From Methanomicrobium sp. (GTDB lineage Archaea; Halobacteriota; Methanomicrobia; Methanomicrobiales; Methanomicrobiaceae): DNA of 22,639 nucleotides. Positions 1-6,959 of this stretch are shown here, one piece after another. The stretch is from contig JAFZMT010000137.1 of the NCBI GenBank assembly GCA_017553245.1, positions 1-22,639 of the forward strand. The letters are read 5' to 3'. The notes under the pieces are model-generated. The model ran no database searches, was not told the DNA's origin, and saw nothing but the letters and a program-made list of their open reading frames with translations. Numbering within the stretch: the first letter of the stretch is position 1; the number at the start of each line of letters is the position of its first letter. Position numbers and translations under genes: made by a program.

Positions 1-224
1 CTGCAAAGTCTTAAACAGGGACAGATAGGGACAAATAAGATAAATATGATAAATTAACCCGCTCTCCTGCGGGGATTTATGCGGAGATACCGCGGGTACA
101 TAAATTATATAACATACAAGAACTATTCAAATATTATTCATATCTGCCGTTCATCAGCCGGAACAAATCGCCGGCTGCCGGCACAAACCGTATCGGGGGA
201 ACATATACGGAAACTGACAAAGAC
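1..224. promoter_or_regulatory. Leader and promoter region upstream of the larE-like gene
   Basis: No gene is visible in the first 224 bases. The first 55 bases are A-rich with loose repeats of GGGACA and GATAAA, as in other spacers of this window. A short GC-rich inverted repeat (CCCGC, six bases, GCGGG) lies near 59-75 and could be a terminator remnant of an upstream gene. An A/T block around 103-116 (AAATTATATAAC) is the best TATA-box candidate for the gene starting at 225, which would leave a leader of about 90 bases. GCCGG repeats near 157-181 could form a leader hairpin. No strong ribosome binding site precedes position 225. Confidence 0.4.
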
Positions 225-1022
225 ATGCTTCATCGTCTGAACAATGAACTGATAAAGCACAAAGAACTCATAATTGCCTTCTCCGGCGGAGTCGACAGCG
301 CATTTCTCGCCTCGGTCGCACTGAAACTCAAAGAAGTCAAAGTAACCGGCATACTTCTCGACACTCCGCTGATGAAGAGATCGGAAAAGGAATCGGCACT
401 GCGGGTTGCCGAAGAAATAGGTCTCAATCTTGTTGTCATTGCCTTCAATCCCGCCCATATCGAGGGAATCAACACCAACTCGCGCGAGCGCTGCTACATC
501 TGCAAGAAGGCGATGATCGACAAGATAAAGGAATACATCGCCGAAAAAGGACTCACCGACGTCGCAATCGCCGACGGACTCAACTACTCCGACATCGGCG
601 AATACCGCCCCGGAATTCGGGCGTCCAACGAGAACAGCCTGATTCATCCCCTTGTCGACGCCGAATTCAAAAAAGAGGACATTCGCCGCATCTCAAGAGC
701 GATGGGTCTCAGTTTCGCGGACAAACCCTCATCCCCCTGCCTTGCCACAAGATTCCCCTACGACACCCTCATCACAATCAAAAACCTCAGAATGGTCGAG
801 GAAGCCGAGGACTGCCTCAACGGACTCGGTCTGGAGGACTGCCGCGTCCGCCTCCACAAGAATATCGCAAGAATCGAAGCGGAACCCGAATACATAAACC
901 TCATCATCGAAAAAAGAGAGGAGATTGTCGAACGCTTCAAAGAGATAGGCTTCATCTACGTCTGCCTCGACCTCCAGGGCTACAGGACGGGCAGCATGGA
1001 AGAAGAGGTTAATATCCAGTAA
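225..1022 (+). CDS. larE: LarE-type ATP-dependent sacrificial sulfur transferase
   Basis: PP-loop ATPase of the LarE family, 265 residues, close to the usual length. LarE proteins adenylate the carboxylate of a pyridinium dicarboxylate mononucleotide and insert sulfur during synthesis of the nickel-pincer nucleotide cofactor. The P-loop SGGVDS is at residues 20-25. Three cysteines stand out: C90 and C93 in RCYIC, and C172 in the SSPCLATRFPY block. C172 matches the sulfur-donor cysteine of the classical enzyme. A three-cysteine set is known from LarE forms that carry an iron-sulfur cluster and can turn over repeatedly, so that type is inferred here. No larB, larC or larA is in the window, so the true acceptor could be something else. 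The stop lies two bases from the stop of the convergent ThiF-like gene. The start at 225 is the first in-frame start, but it lacks a clear ribosome binding site. Confidence 0.85.
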   Translation: MLHRLNNELIKHKELIIAFSGGVDSAFLASVALKLKEVKVTGILLDTPLMKRSEKESALRVAEEIGLNLVVIAFNPAHIEGINTNSRERCYICKKAMIDKIKEYIAEKGLTDVAIADGLNYSDIGEYRPGIRASNENSLIHPLVDAEFKKEDIRRISRAMGLSFADKPSSPCLATRFPYDTLITIKNLRMVEEAEDCLNGLGLEDCRVRLHKNIARIEAEPEYINLIIEKREEIVERFKEIGFIYVCLDLQGYRTGSMEEEVNIQ

Positions 1023-1024
1023 AT

Positions 1025-1753
1025 CTATTTTTTGCCGGCGCACACCGTGCATTTCGGATTCTTAGCAAACGGCATCACCGTCGATTCGGCTTCAAGACCG
1101 TCCCAGATGAAGAGGCGGTTTGTCAGAAGTCTGCCGCGTCCCGTGATATACTTAATGACCTCGTTTGCCTGAACCGAGCCGATTATCGCGGGCGTCGTTC
1201 CCAAAACCGGCGAAATCTCCGAGGGCGCGGCATTGGGGAAGAGGCATCTCAGACATCCCGTCTCGCCCGGGACAATCGTCGTCGCCTGCCCGTGAAAACC
1301 CCTGACGGCGCCGTGGAAGAGCGGAATGCCCTTCTCAACCGCGGTCTCGTTAAGAAGATAGCGGGTTGCGAAATTATCCATCGCATCGACGATTCCGTCG
1401 CAATCACCGACTATCATGCCGACCGACGAGGAATCTATGGTGCCGTCATACGCAATCACCTCAATATCGGGATTGAGCGCCGTAAGCTTTTCGCGGGCGG
1501 ATAAAGCCTTCTCATACCCGATATTCGAGGAATTGTGCAGAATCTGCCTGTTGAGATTCGAAAGCTCAACCCTGTCGCGGTCGGCGATTACAAGCGACCC
1601 CACACCCGCCGCCGCAAGATAATAAGCCACCGGCGAACCCAGACCGCCGGCGCCGGCAACGAAGACCTTCGCGTTCTTCAACTTCTCCTGACCCTCTTTG
1701 CCGAAGATCATAATCTGCCGCTTATATCTGCTCAGTTCATCCTCAGAAATCAT
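1025..1753 (-). CDS. ThiF/HesA/MoeB family E1-like adenylyltransferase
   Basis: E1-like enzyme that uses ATP to adenylate the C-terminal Gly-Gly of a small ubiquitin-fold sulfur carrier, as in molybdopterin, thiamine or tRNA thiolation pathways. With the start at 1753 it has 242 residues. The nucleotide-binding GAGGLG is at 34-39, the ADRD and SNLNRQ blocks at 57-70, and zinc-binding cysteine pairs lie at C167/C170 and C235/C238. There is no rhodanese domain. I chose the ATG at 1753 because the family begins just before the SRYKRQ motif; the longer reading from 1807 begins inside a duplicated spacer sequence and adds 18 unrelated residues. The exact carrier partner cannot be told from the sequence. 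It converges on the larE-like gene, so the two sulfur-related genes lie side by side. Confidence 0.85.
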   Translation of the reverse strand: MISEDELSRYKRQIMIFGKEGQEKLKNAKVFVAGAGGLGSPVAYYLAAAGVGSLVIADRDRVELSNLNRQILHNSSNIGYEKALSAREKLTALNPDIEVIAYDGTIDSSSVGMIVGDCDGIVDAMDNFATRYLLNETAVEKGIPLFHGAVRGFHGQATTIVPGETGCLRCLFPNAAPSEISPVLGTTPAIIGSVQANEVIKYITGRGRLLTNRLFIWDGLEAESTVMPFAKNPKCTVCAGKK

Positions 1754-1775
1754 AATTAAAATAGATCGCCGCAGA

Positions 1776-1818
1776 TAAAAATCATTACCGTCATTTATAA
1801 AAATCATTAACCGTCATT
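1776..1818. repeat. 22-bp tandem duplication in the spacer between divergent genes
   Basis: The block 1776-1795 (TAAAAATCATTACCGTCATT) recurs at 1798-1818 with one extra A. The two copies are 22 bp apart and lie between the ThiF-like start at 1753 and the AlkD-like start at 1889. Each copy contains CAT on the plus strand, so each supplies an apparent ATG on the minus strand. This probably creates the spurious upstream start at 1807. Confidence 0.8.
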
Positions 1819-1888
1819 GATTAAACCGTTATCAAAATATAGACAAAAGGGAAATAATGATTTACGGCAGCATGACGGAAGAGGTAAA

Positions 1889-2638
1889 ATGAAGAATTCC
1901 GATAAAACAGAGAAGGCAGGCATAAACGCCCGTGAGGCAGCCGCGGCTGTCTCCGCCGACATCCGGAATCTGGCAACTCCCGAATTCAAAAAGGTACAGG
2001 CGCGGTTCTTCAGGGACGAGATAAAAATCCGCGGCACAAGATCGCAGGACGTCAAAAAAATCGCGCAGAAGCACTGGAAAGAATTCAAAAAACTCGACAA
2101 AGAGGAGATCCTCACAATCTGCGAGGAACTCTATAAGACGGGATACCTCGAAGAAACGCTCATAGTCCCCGAATTTATCTCAAGACTCCGCAAACAATAC
2201 GCCGTTGACGACATCCGCCGGTTCGAAAACCTCATCGACACCTACATCAAAAACTGGGCAGCCTGCGACGGGTTCTGCACCCGCGTCATGGGCGAATACC
2301 TCGAAAAATACCCGGAAAATATGCCCGTCCTCAAAAAATGGGCGGTCTCCGAAAACCTCTGGCTCAGGCGTGCCGCGGCGGTATCTCTCATAAAACCCGC
2401 AAGAAAAGGCGATTACCTCCCCGAAGCCTTCGAGATTGCGGGCATCCTCCTCAACGATGCCGAAGACATGGTGCAGAAAGGCTACGGCTGGCTCCTAAAG
2501 GAGGAAAGCCGCCGGCATTCACGTGAAGTCCTCGACTACGTCATTGAGAATAAACAGAAAATGCCGCGAACCGCCCTCAGATACGCAATCGAACTCATGT
2601 CCGAAGACATGAAAGCACAGGCGATGAAGAAGGACTGA
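1889..2638 (+). CDS. AlkD-like HEAT-repeat DNA alkylation repair protein
   Basis: Helical-repeat protein of the AlkC/AlkD DNA glycosylase family, which removes bulky or cationic alkylated purines from DNA. With the start at 1889 it has 249 residues, near the usual 230-240. The start is chosen because AGAGGT lies just upstream of this ATG; the earlier ATG at 1817 would translate the duplicated spacer. Residues 30-63 match the family's opening (SPxFKKVQARFFRDEIKIRG type). W123 and D127 in NWAACD and the arginines in WLRRAAAV (R160/R161) fit the catalytic aspartate, tryptophan and arginine positions known for Bacillus AlkD. It appears to be a single-gene unit and is followed by reiterated ACTGAAA spacer sequence. 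Confidence 0.85.
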   Translation: MKNSDKTEKAGINAREAAAAVSADIRNLATPEFKKVQARFFRDEIKIRGTRSQDVKKIAQKHWKEFKKLDKEEILTICEELYKTGYLEETLIVPEFISRLRKQYAVDDIRRFENLIDTYIKNWAACDGFCTRVMGEYLEKYPENMPVLKKWAVSENLWLRRAAAVSLIKPARKGDYLPEAFEIAGILLNDAEDMVQKGYGWLLKEESRRHSREVLDYVIENKQKMPRTALRYAIELMSEDMKAQAMKKD

Positions 2639-2685
2639 AAAACTGAAATAACTGAAAAGAACCGGAAAACTGAAAAGAACTGAAA
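2634..2685. repeat. Reiterated ACTGAAA motif after the AlkD-like gene
   Basis: ACTGAAA occurs at 2634 (containing the TGA stop), 2642, 2651, 2669 and 2679. That is five copies in about 52 bases, filling the spacer up to the tRNA-Gly gene. It looks like repeated local duplication of the stop-codon context. Confidence 0.7.
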
Positions 2686-2757
2686 TGCGCCGACCGGGAA
2701 TCGAACCCGGATTTGAGCGTTGGGAACGCTCAGTGATAACCGCTACACTACCGGCGC
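2686..2757 (-). tRNA. tRNA-Gly (anticodon CCC)
   Basis: The reverse complement folds as a full cloverleaf: acceptor GCGCCGG with UCGGCGC, a D-arm with AGCGGUUAU, anticodon stem GAGCG/CGCUC around the loop UUCCCAA, and T-arm CCGGG/CCCGG with loop UUCGAUU. The anticodon is CCC, giving glycine. The base at 2686 would be the discriminator A, and CCA is not encoded. It is last in the order of transcription of three minus-strand tRNA genes. Confidence 0.95.
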
Positions 2758-2944
2758 GGGAAACCTGCGGAAACTTACTCTGACTTTCCAAACTTTCCCA
2801 TTCTGAATTATTAAGCCAACATGTATATCCTTTTCTGTCGGCATCATGAAGATGGAAATCGCGGGAATAACGGGCACAGCCTGAAGCAAAACGGAAAGCC
2901 GAACGCAAAGCCTTCGCTGTATGATTAAAACTTCAAAAACGAAT

Positions 2945-3015
2945 GCACCGACCGGGACTCGAACCCGAGTTTAGGCGTTGGCAACGCCTAGTGATAACCA
3001 CTACACTATCGGTGC
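2945..3015 (-). tRNA. tRNA-Gly (anticodon GCC)
   Basis: The cloverleaf is clear on the minus strand: acceptor GCACCGA with UCGGUGC, anticodon stem AGGCG/CGCCU around UUGCCAA, and T-arm CUCGGG type with UUCGAGU. The anticodon is GCC. Its body closely resembles the neighbouring Gly-CCC gene, especially the D-arm, which suggests an old duplication. A TATA-like block sits near 3050-3058 on the minus strand. CCA is not encoded. Confidence 0.95.
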
Positions 3016-3118
3016 ATTAACACACGCATTCACACGCGTGGTGCTCTACAATATACGCATTTTTCAGTTATAAACATTTTGAAACGCATGCCGCGTCATT
3101 TAAATGCCGCACTCAAAG

Positions 3119-3201
3119 TGCGAGGCGCAGGATTCGAACCTGCGAACTACTAAAGACCGGACCCTAAATCCGGCGCCTTTGACCGGCTCGGCAAGCCTCG
3201 C
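3119..3201 (-). tRNA. tRNA-Leu (anticodon UAG)
   Basis: Long-variable-arm (class II) tRNA of 82 bases plus the discriminator A. The acceptor is GCGAGGC with GCCUCGC, the anticodon stem CCGGA/UCCGG surrounds UUUAGGG (anticodon UAG), there is a variable arm of about 13 bases, and the T-arm is GCAGG/CCUGC with UUCGAAU. CCA is not encoded. Confidence 0.95.
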
Positions 3202-3314
3202 AAAACCGTCAAACACCCGTCTTAAGGCGAATGCCGCCTCAAAAGAATGTGCAGAATACTTTTGTCATTTAACAATAATTAAGTCATTGGATACATAAGC
3301 GAACCTATTAAAAC

Positions 3315-3391
3315 GAAACCGCGATAATTAATATTAAACGGTTTCTTCAAAAAAACATGGAAATGTGGCATTTCCAAAACCTTTATGGTAA
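3315..3391 (+). promoter_or_regulatory. Promoter of the eha operon with two inverted repeats
   Basis: A TATA-like element (TTTATGGTA, about 3382-3390) follows an A/C stretch that could serve as BRE, placing the transcript start near 3410-3415 and the first ATG at 3437. Immediately upstream lies a perfect 7-bp inverted repeat, GGAAATG-TGG-CATTTCC (3359-3375). Further up is a second one, GAAACCG (3315-3321) with CGGTTTC (3339-3345), separated by an A/T-rich centre. Both are possible operators; the bound protein is unknown. The TATA assignment is inference. Confidence 0.5.
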
Positions 3392-3436
3392 ATTCGACAA
3401 GAAGAGTTAATATTGTAAATTTGACAGGTCACCGAC

Positions 3437-3925
3437 ATGCTCCCCGAAATCACGCAGATAATCCTCGCTTTTGCAGTCTCGTTCATTCTTTACGTGACAA
3501 TCGATGTACTGGCAGGTCTCCCGAAGGCGGGCGGCGTCTGCGGAGCGGCGGCAATCGGTGAGGCTGTAAAGGAGAGCGGCGGCGACCTCAACGGGGGATA
3601 CATGCTGGGAAACATCGTCTGTTCGCCGGATGCCTCGGCGGGAACCCTGCTTGCCGCCTGCGGAGTCTTCCTCTTCGGACTTCCCGGGGGACTCATCGCC
3701 GCAGTCTTCGTGTATGTCGGCAACCGCATATGCAGTGACAAGGGATATGCCGGAACCGCGGGCGCACTGGTCGCAACCGCCGTCATATACGCACTGAACA
3801 CGGCGGGAATCATCGCACCGCAGTCCTTCATCGCCGGCATGGTCCTTGCAATACTCCTCATACAGGGAATATCGCACAGATACGCAAGCAAAATGCTCGG
3901 AAAACTCTGGAGGCTGAGAGCATGA
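3437..3925 (+). CDS. ehaB: Energy-converting hydrogenase A subunit EhaB-like membrane protein
   Basis: First gene of the hydrogenase operon, 162 residues, with about four or five hydrophobic segments (near residues 5-28, 66-95, 104-122 and 128-145). Length, Gly/Ala-rich composition and position at the head of the operon fit EhaB, an integral membrane subunit of the Eha [NiFe] hydrogenase of methanogens. No catalytic residues are expected. AGGTCA precedes the ATG at a suitable distance. The stop overlaps the next start as ATGA, so translation is probably coupled. In reference operons a small EhaA comes first; I see no such gene between here and the tRNA cluster. The letter assignment rests on size and order more than on a diagnostic motif. 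Confidence 0.7.
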   Translation: MLPEITQIILAFAVSFILYVTIDVLAGLPKAGGVCGAAAIGEAVKESGGDLNGGYMLGNIVCSPDASAGTLLAACGVFLFGLPGGLIAAVFVYVGNRICSDKGYAGTAGALVATAVIYALNTAGIIAPQSFIAGMVLAILLIQGISHRYASKMLGKLWRLRA

Positions 3926-4260
3926 CATTCGAAACACTTCTGGCAGGCGCCTCACTGCCGCAGCTCATCTGCGCAGTCGTCGCGCTCTACTCCTGCATCA
4001 GAATCGTTCTCGAAAAGAACACTCTCAAAAAACTGCCGTTCTTAAACGTCCTCACCTTCGCGGTCACGGGAATAATAGTCCTCATTTACCCGACACCGCT
4101 CGGAATCGCGGCGGCGTGCGCATACTTCATAGGCTCGACGATTGAGTCCAACGCTATCGCAAGCACATGGGCTAAACGCGCCGAAAAAGAAAAAGCGTGC
4201 GCAAAGGAAGGCGCGGCAGAAAAGGAGACATGCGGGGCTGACGGGGAGGCGGCGTCATGA
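3922..4260 (+). CDS. ehaC: EhaC-like membrane subunit of the hydrogenase
   Basis: Small membrane protein, 112 residues, with three hydrophobic segments: about 8-24, 38-55 and 60-75. It ends in a hydrophilic tail of some 30 residues rich in Lys, Glu and Ala. Position and order fit EhaC, though this one is longer than the roughly 85 residues I would expect; the extra length lies in the tail. GGAGG at 3909-3913 serves the start, and both ends overlap neighbours as ATGA. Its role is inferred from the operon: one of the short transmembrane parts of the ion-translocating arm. Confidence 0.6.
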   Translation: MTFETLLAGASLPQLICAVVALYSCIRIVLEKNTLKKLPFLNVLTFAVTGIIVLIYPTPLGIAAACAYFIGSTIESNAIASTWAKRAEKEKACAKEGAAEKETCGADGEAAS

Positions 4261-4487
4261 ACGACCTCATCCTCATCATCCTTGCCGTAATCGTCCTTGC
4301 CGGCACTTGTACGGCGGCAATCTCCAAAGACCCCTTCGACAAACTAATAGCTCTGGCAATGGTCTTTGCGGGCGCTGTCCCCTTCATAATCGAAAAAGGC
4401 TACCTTGACCTCGTGATTGCCGCCGCACTCATAGTGCCCGTCACCACAATAATCACGCTACAGGCTGTCTGGAGGTGCGGAGAATGA
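4257..4487 (+). CDS. ehaD: EhaD-like small membrane subunit
   Basis: 76 residues with three hydrophobic helices (about 2-21, 30-43 and 49-68) and little outside the membrane. Placement after EhaC and before EhaE matches the conserved Eha order. Small subunits of this kind resemble the Mrp/Mbh antiporter-type pieces of group 4 hydrogenases, but I cannot assign an individual residue role. The start overlaps the previous stop (ATGA), and the stop overlaps the start of the next gene at 4484. Confidence 0.6.
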   Translation: MNDLILIILAVIVLAGTCTAAISKDPFDKLIALAMVFAGAVPFIIEKGYLDLVIAAALIVPVTTIITLQAVWRCGE

Positions 4488-4783
4488 CGCCCGTATTCAT
4501 CCTCGGAATCGCACTCCTCATAATCGGCGCAATCGCCGTTGCCTTCCCCGCAAAGAAGACATACCTTACACGTCTCATCAACCTCGAGATAGCCGGGTTC
4601 GGACTGCTCTTCGTAATGCTCGAATACGACGAGACGCTCGCACTCATCACCTTCCTCACGGTATCGGCGGTAAGCACCTTCATCTTCGTCCGCATCCTTG
4701 AAAAGAAGGAGGCAAACCGCGATTGCGGTGCGGCATGTGACGCTGAGTCCGACGCCTTTGCCGAAAGGAGGGGATGCAATTGA
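4484..4783 (+). CDS. ehaE: EhaE-like small membrane subunit
   Basis: 99 residues from the ATG at 4484. I prefer this start to the GTG at 4475 because GGAGGTG (4471-4477) then sits at normal ribosome-binding distance and the ATG overlaps the previous TGA, as elsewhere in this operon. Three hydrophobic segments (about 3-20, 33-46 and 52-70) resemble a NuoK/MrpC-size subunit. A hydrophilic Cys- and Glu-containing tail of about 30 residues follows. Function is inferred from the operon: part of the membrane arm of the Eha complex. Confidence 0.6.
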   Translation: MTPVFILGIALLIIGAIAVAFPAKKTYLTRLINLEIAGFGLLFVMLEYDETLALITFLTVSAVSTFIFVRILEKKEANRDCGAACDAESDAFAERRGCN

Positions 4784-5241
4784 CGATAATACGTAAGGTC
4801 TCACGCATCCTTCAGAATCACAACAATCTGACGGCAGTCTACGCCCTCGTAGTCATCATAGTCGCGGCAATCGGACTCATCAGCGTTGCCGTCGGGGATA
4901 TAACCTTCGAAAAGAACCAGCTCTATCCCAAGACAATCAACCCCGACAGCCCGCTCAACCCCTACGACCGCGGCGGAGAACCCTTCGCACTCGCGGATAT
5001 AAAGGCGCAGTATCCCGATAACTCCCCGAATCTCGGCTACATAACCGGCTATCTCTCGCCGCTTGCGATACTCCTCACAAAGATATCGCCGCACCTCGGA
5101 ACGACCATAGTAGCCCACCCGGGCGGTATCCTCGATGAGATTCTCTACAGCACACGCGGTCTTGACACCATAGTCGAGACGAGCATCCTCTTCGTCGCCT
5201 TTACCACCGCAATGTTCCTCTACAGGAGGGATGAAGAATGA
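4780..5241 (+). CDS. ehaF: EhaF-like membrane subunit
   Basis: About 153 residues, matching EhaF in length and order. One transmembrane helix near the N-terminus is followed by a soluble loop of about 60 residues and then a hydrophobic end. The segment ending GLDTIVETSILFVAF carries the Asp-Thr...Glu pattern seen in MnhB/MbhE-type antiporter subunits, which suggests an Mrp-like origin. Two starts compete: ATG 4774 leaves only two or three bases after GGAGG (4767-4771), whereas TTG 4780 has ideal spacing and overlaps the previous stop (TTGA) in the style of its neighbours. I list TTG; the difference is two residues. Confidence 0.6.
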   Translation: MTIIRKVSRILQNHNNLTAVYALVVIIVAAIGLISVAVGDITFEKNQLYPKTINPDSPLNPYDRGGEPFALADIKAQYPDNSPNLGYITGYLSPLAILLTKISPHLGTTIVAHPGGILDEILYSTRGLDTIVETSILFVAFTTAMFLYRRDEE

Positions 5242-5921
5242 CGGCAATGACGGCGGCGGTCACCTCCGTATCCGTAACGGGCGCATTCGGACTCTCCGAC
5301 TTCACAATCGGCATCATCGGCGCAATCGTCTGCATCTTCATAAGCTTCTATGCCCTGATGCGCGAGACCGACGACCTGCACAGGCTCTTACTCACCGACC
5401 TCATCGAAGTCATTGCCCTCATAGCCATCGCCCTCCTCGGAACCGACCTTGCCGAAGCCCTCATACTCCCGGGACTCGTCGTCGGCGTCGCGGAACTGAC
5501 CGCAATGTCTCAGATATACACGGTAAAGGAAAAGCTCGTCCGCGAACCCGACAGCTTCCTCGACATCGAGATAATGCACACCGCACCCGCGATAATCGCC
5601 GTCGGAATGCTCATCTACGGCATAATCCTCTCGGGATTCACCGGCGGTGCCGTTGCCGGTCTGGGAATGCTCTTCTACTTCGTATGCAGGGGAACCGACG
5701 AGAAGACCGAAATACTTGAGACAATCAGCGGCTACGCATGGGTAATGTGGGTAATCGCCTTCATGATATTCATGATACTGCCGGCATACTGGTTCTTCGC
5801 CCTCATGCTTGCGGGTGCAGGCATCCTCGCCAAGGTGGCAATCAAGATATCCATACTCGGAACAATGAGAAAGAACGACGGAAACGGCGGCTCAAGACAG
5901 ATCGGAGGCGGCAATGATTAA
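5238..5921 (+). CDS. ehaG: EhaG-like membrane subunit
   Basis: 227 residues with seven or so hydrophobic segments, matching EhaG in length and position. No catalytic motif is visible. GGAGG at 5225-5229 serves the ATG at 5238, which overlaps the previous stop. The C-terminal 20 residues are polar and Gly/Asn-rich. In the Eha complex this subunit is thought to belong to the membrane arm that moves ions and drives ferredoxin reduction with H2; for this protein that is inferred from context. Confidence 0.65.
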   Translation: MTAMTAAVTSVSVTGAFGLSDFTIGIIGAIVCIFISFYALMRETDDLHRLLLTDLIEVIALIAIALLGTDLAEALILPGLVVGVAELTAMSQIYTVKEKLVREPDSFLDIEIMHTAPAIIAVGMLIYGIILSGFTGGAVAGLGMLFYFVCRGTDEKTEILETISGYAWVMWVIAFMIFMILPAYWFFALMLAGAGILAKVAIKISILGTMRKNDGNGGSRQIGGGND

Positions 5922-6642
5922 CACGGTCTGCGACGAAATGTGCCTGCCCCCGACCGATATGCTCTACGGGTCACCCTACGAATTCCTCGAGACCGGCATC
6001 GAGGGACAGGCTCTCTTCAACCTGCCTTTCGGCGACATAGTAAACTTCCTGACGCCCTACACGGCAGTGCTCTTCATATTTGCGCTGACGTTTACGATAA
6101 TAGCCGCCATCTCAAAGCCCGAACGTCAGGTCGACACCGTCTTCGGCGGCGACGCCTGCTACACAAAGGACATCCCGCAGGACACCCTCAGATTCCAGCG
6201 TTTCATGGCAATCGCCTGCGGTCTTGCCACAATGGGCGGAATAATGGCGGGGGACGTCTTCAACTTCACCCTCTTCACCGCCTTCATCGGAATAACCAAC
6301 ATAGGCATAGTTGCGGCTGTAAAGAACAAACACATACTCGACAACGCCTTCGAATACGGACTTCTCGCAATGATAGGCACCCTGCCGCTCTTCGTCGGCG
6401 CCGCCCTCGTCCTTGCGACGACGGGAACCCTCTCAATGTGGGGTTTGTTCAACTCCTCCGCAGCCGTCCCGCTCTTTGCCAAACTCCTCCTCGTTATCGG
6501 AGTCATCGCCGAGGGAATGGCGCCAGTATTCGTGGCAAAAGCAGAGATCACCCGTGCACCGGGCGCACCCTTCATTCTCATGGTGCATGTCAGTTCACTC
6601 CTGATATTCCTGAGAATGATTGAGATAGTAATATCCGTGTGA
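5914..6642 (+). CDS. ehaH: EhaH-like membrane subunit related to antiporter-type Nuo/Mrp subunits
   Basis: 242 residues, the largest purely membrane subunit so far. After a polar N-terminal segment of about 45 residues come six or so helices. The block around residues 92-115 (FMAIACGLATMGGIMAGDVFNFTLFTAF, quoted in part) resembles the core of NuoL/M/N and MrpD antiporter-type subunits, but the protein is only half their length. This fits EhaH. GGAGG (5904-5908) precedes the ATG, which overlaps the previous gene by eight bases. Downstream is the only sizeable gap inside the first part of the operon (6643-6713). Confidence 0.65.
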   Translation: MINTVCDEMCLPPTDMLYGSPYEFLETGIEGQALFNLPFGDIVNFLTPYTAVLFIFALTFTIIAAISKPERQVDTVFGGDACYTKDIPQDTLRFQRFMAIACGLATMGGIMAGDVFNFTLFTAFIGITNIGIVAAVKNKHILDNAFEYGLLAMIGTLPLFVGAALVLATTGTLSMWGLFNSSAAVPLFAKLLLVIGVIAEGMAPVFVAKAEITRAPGAPFILMVHVSSLLIFLRMIEIVISV

Positions 6643-6713
6643 GGATAGTTGAAAGAGATAAGGCAGTGAGGCAAATGAGGCTGAGCGAGACAAGTGAGGT
6701 TAAATGAGGTAAA
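6643..6713 (+). repeat. GAGG-rich spacer with repeated ribosome-binding-site-like motifs
   Basis: The 71-base gap between two eha genes is almost all purine. It holds repeated units such as GTGAGG and AATGAGG at about 6667, 6675 and 6693 onward, ending in GAGGTAAA directly before the ATG at 6714. Only the last copy is placed correctly for that start. The others look like duplications of the stop and ribosome-binding context (the preceding gene ends GTGTGAGG). Confidence 0.65.
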
Positions 6714-6950
6714 ATGATTCGAAAAACCGAGAATACCGAAAAGAAGATCTCCAAAGGTCAGGCATCGGCGGCGGCATTTACAGCCGCGCTTATCTGCATC
6801 CTTGCCTCGGTCCTTGCATTTACGGGGCACATCGACGGCTGGCTGGGCGCGGCAATCGTCATCGTCGCATTCCCGATATTCGTAATCTCGCTGGCTGTGG
6901 CACTGCGCGAATCGACAAAGGACGGAGACTATCCGTTCGTGGGGTATTAG
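6714..6950 (+). CDS. ehaI: Small two-helix membrane subunit of the Eha hydrogenase (EhaI position)
   Basis: 78 residues with a charged, Lys-rich N-terminal 18 residues and two transmembrane helices (about 21-38 and 44-65). It sits between the EhaH-like and EhaJ genes, the place of EhaI in reference operons. GAGGT precedes the ATG. I do not recognise a motif; the name is by position only. Confidence 0.5.
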   Translation: MIRKTENTEKKISKGQASAAAFTAALICILASVLAFTGHIDGWLGAAIVIVAFPIFVISLAVALRESTKDGDYPFVGY

Positions 6951-6959
6951 GTGAGCAAC

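Noticed and set aside
3033..3040. The palindrome CACGCGTG upstream of tRNA-Gly(GCC) as an operator
   Set aside because: Eight bases without further symmetry or a second copy; too weak to support a site.
3104..3298. A 64-codon frame over the tRNA-Leu gene
   Set aside because: It overlaps a clear tRNA and has no ribosome binding site or family.
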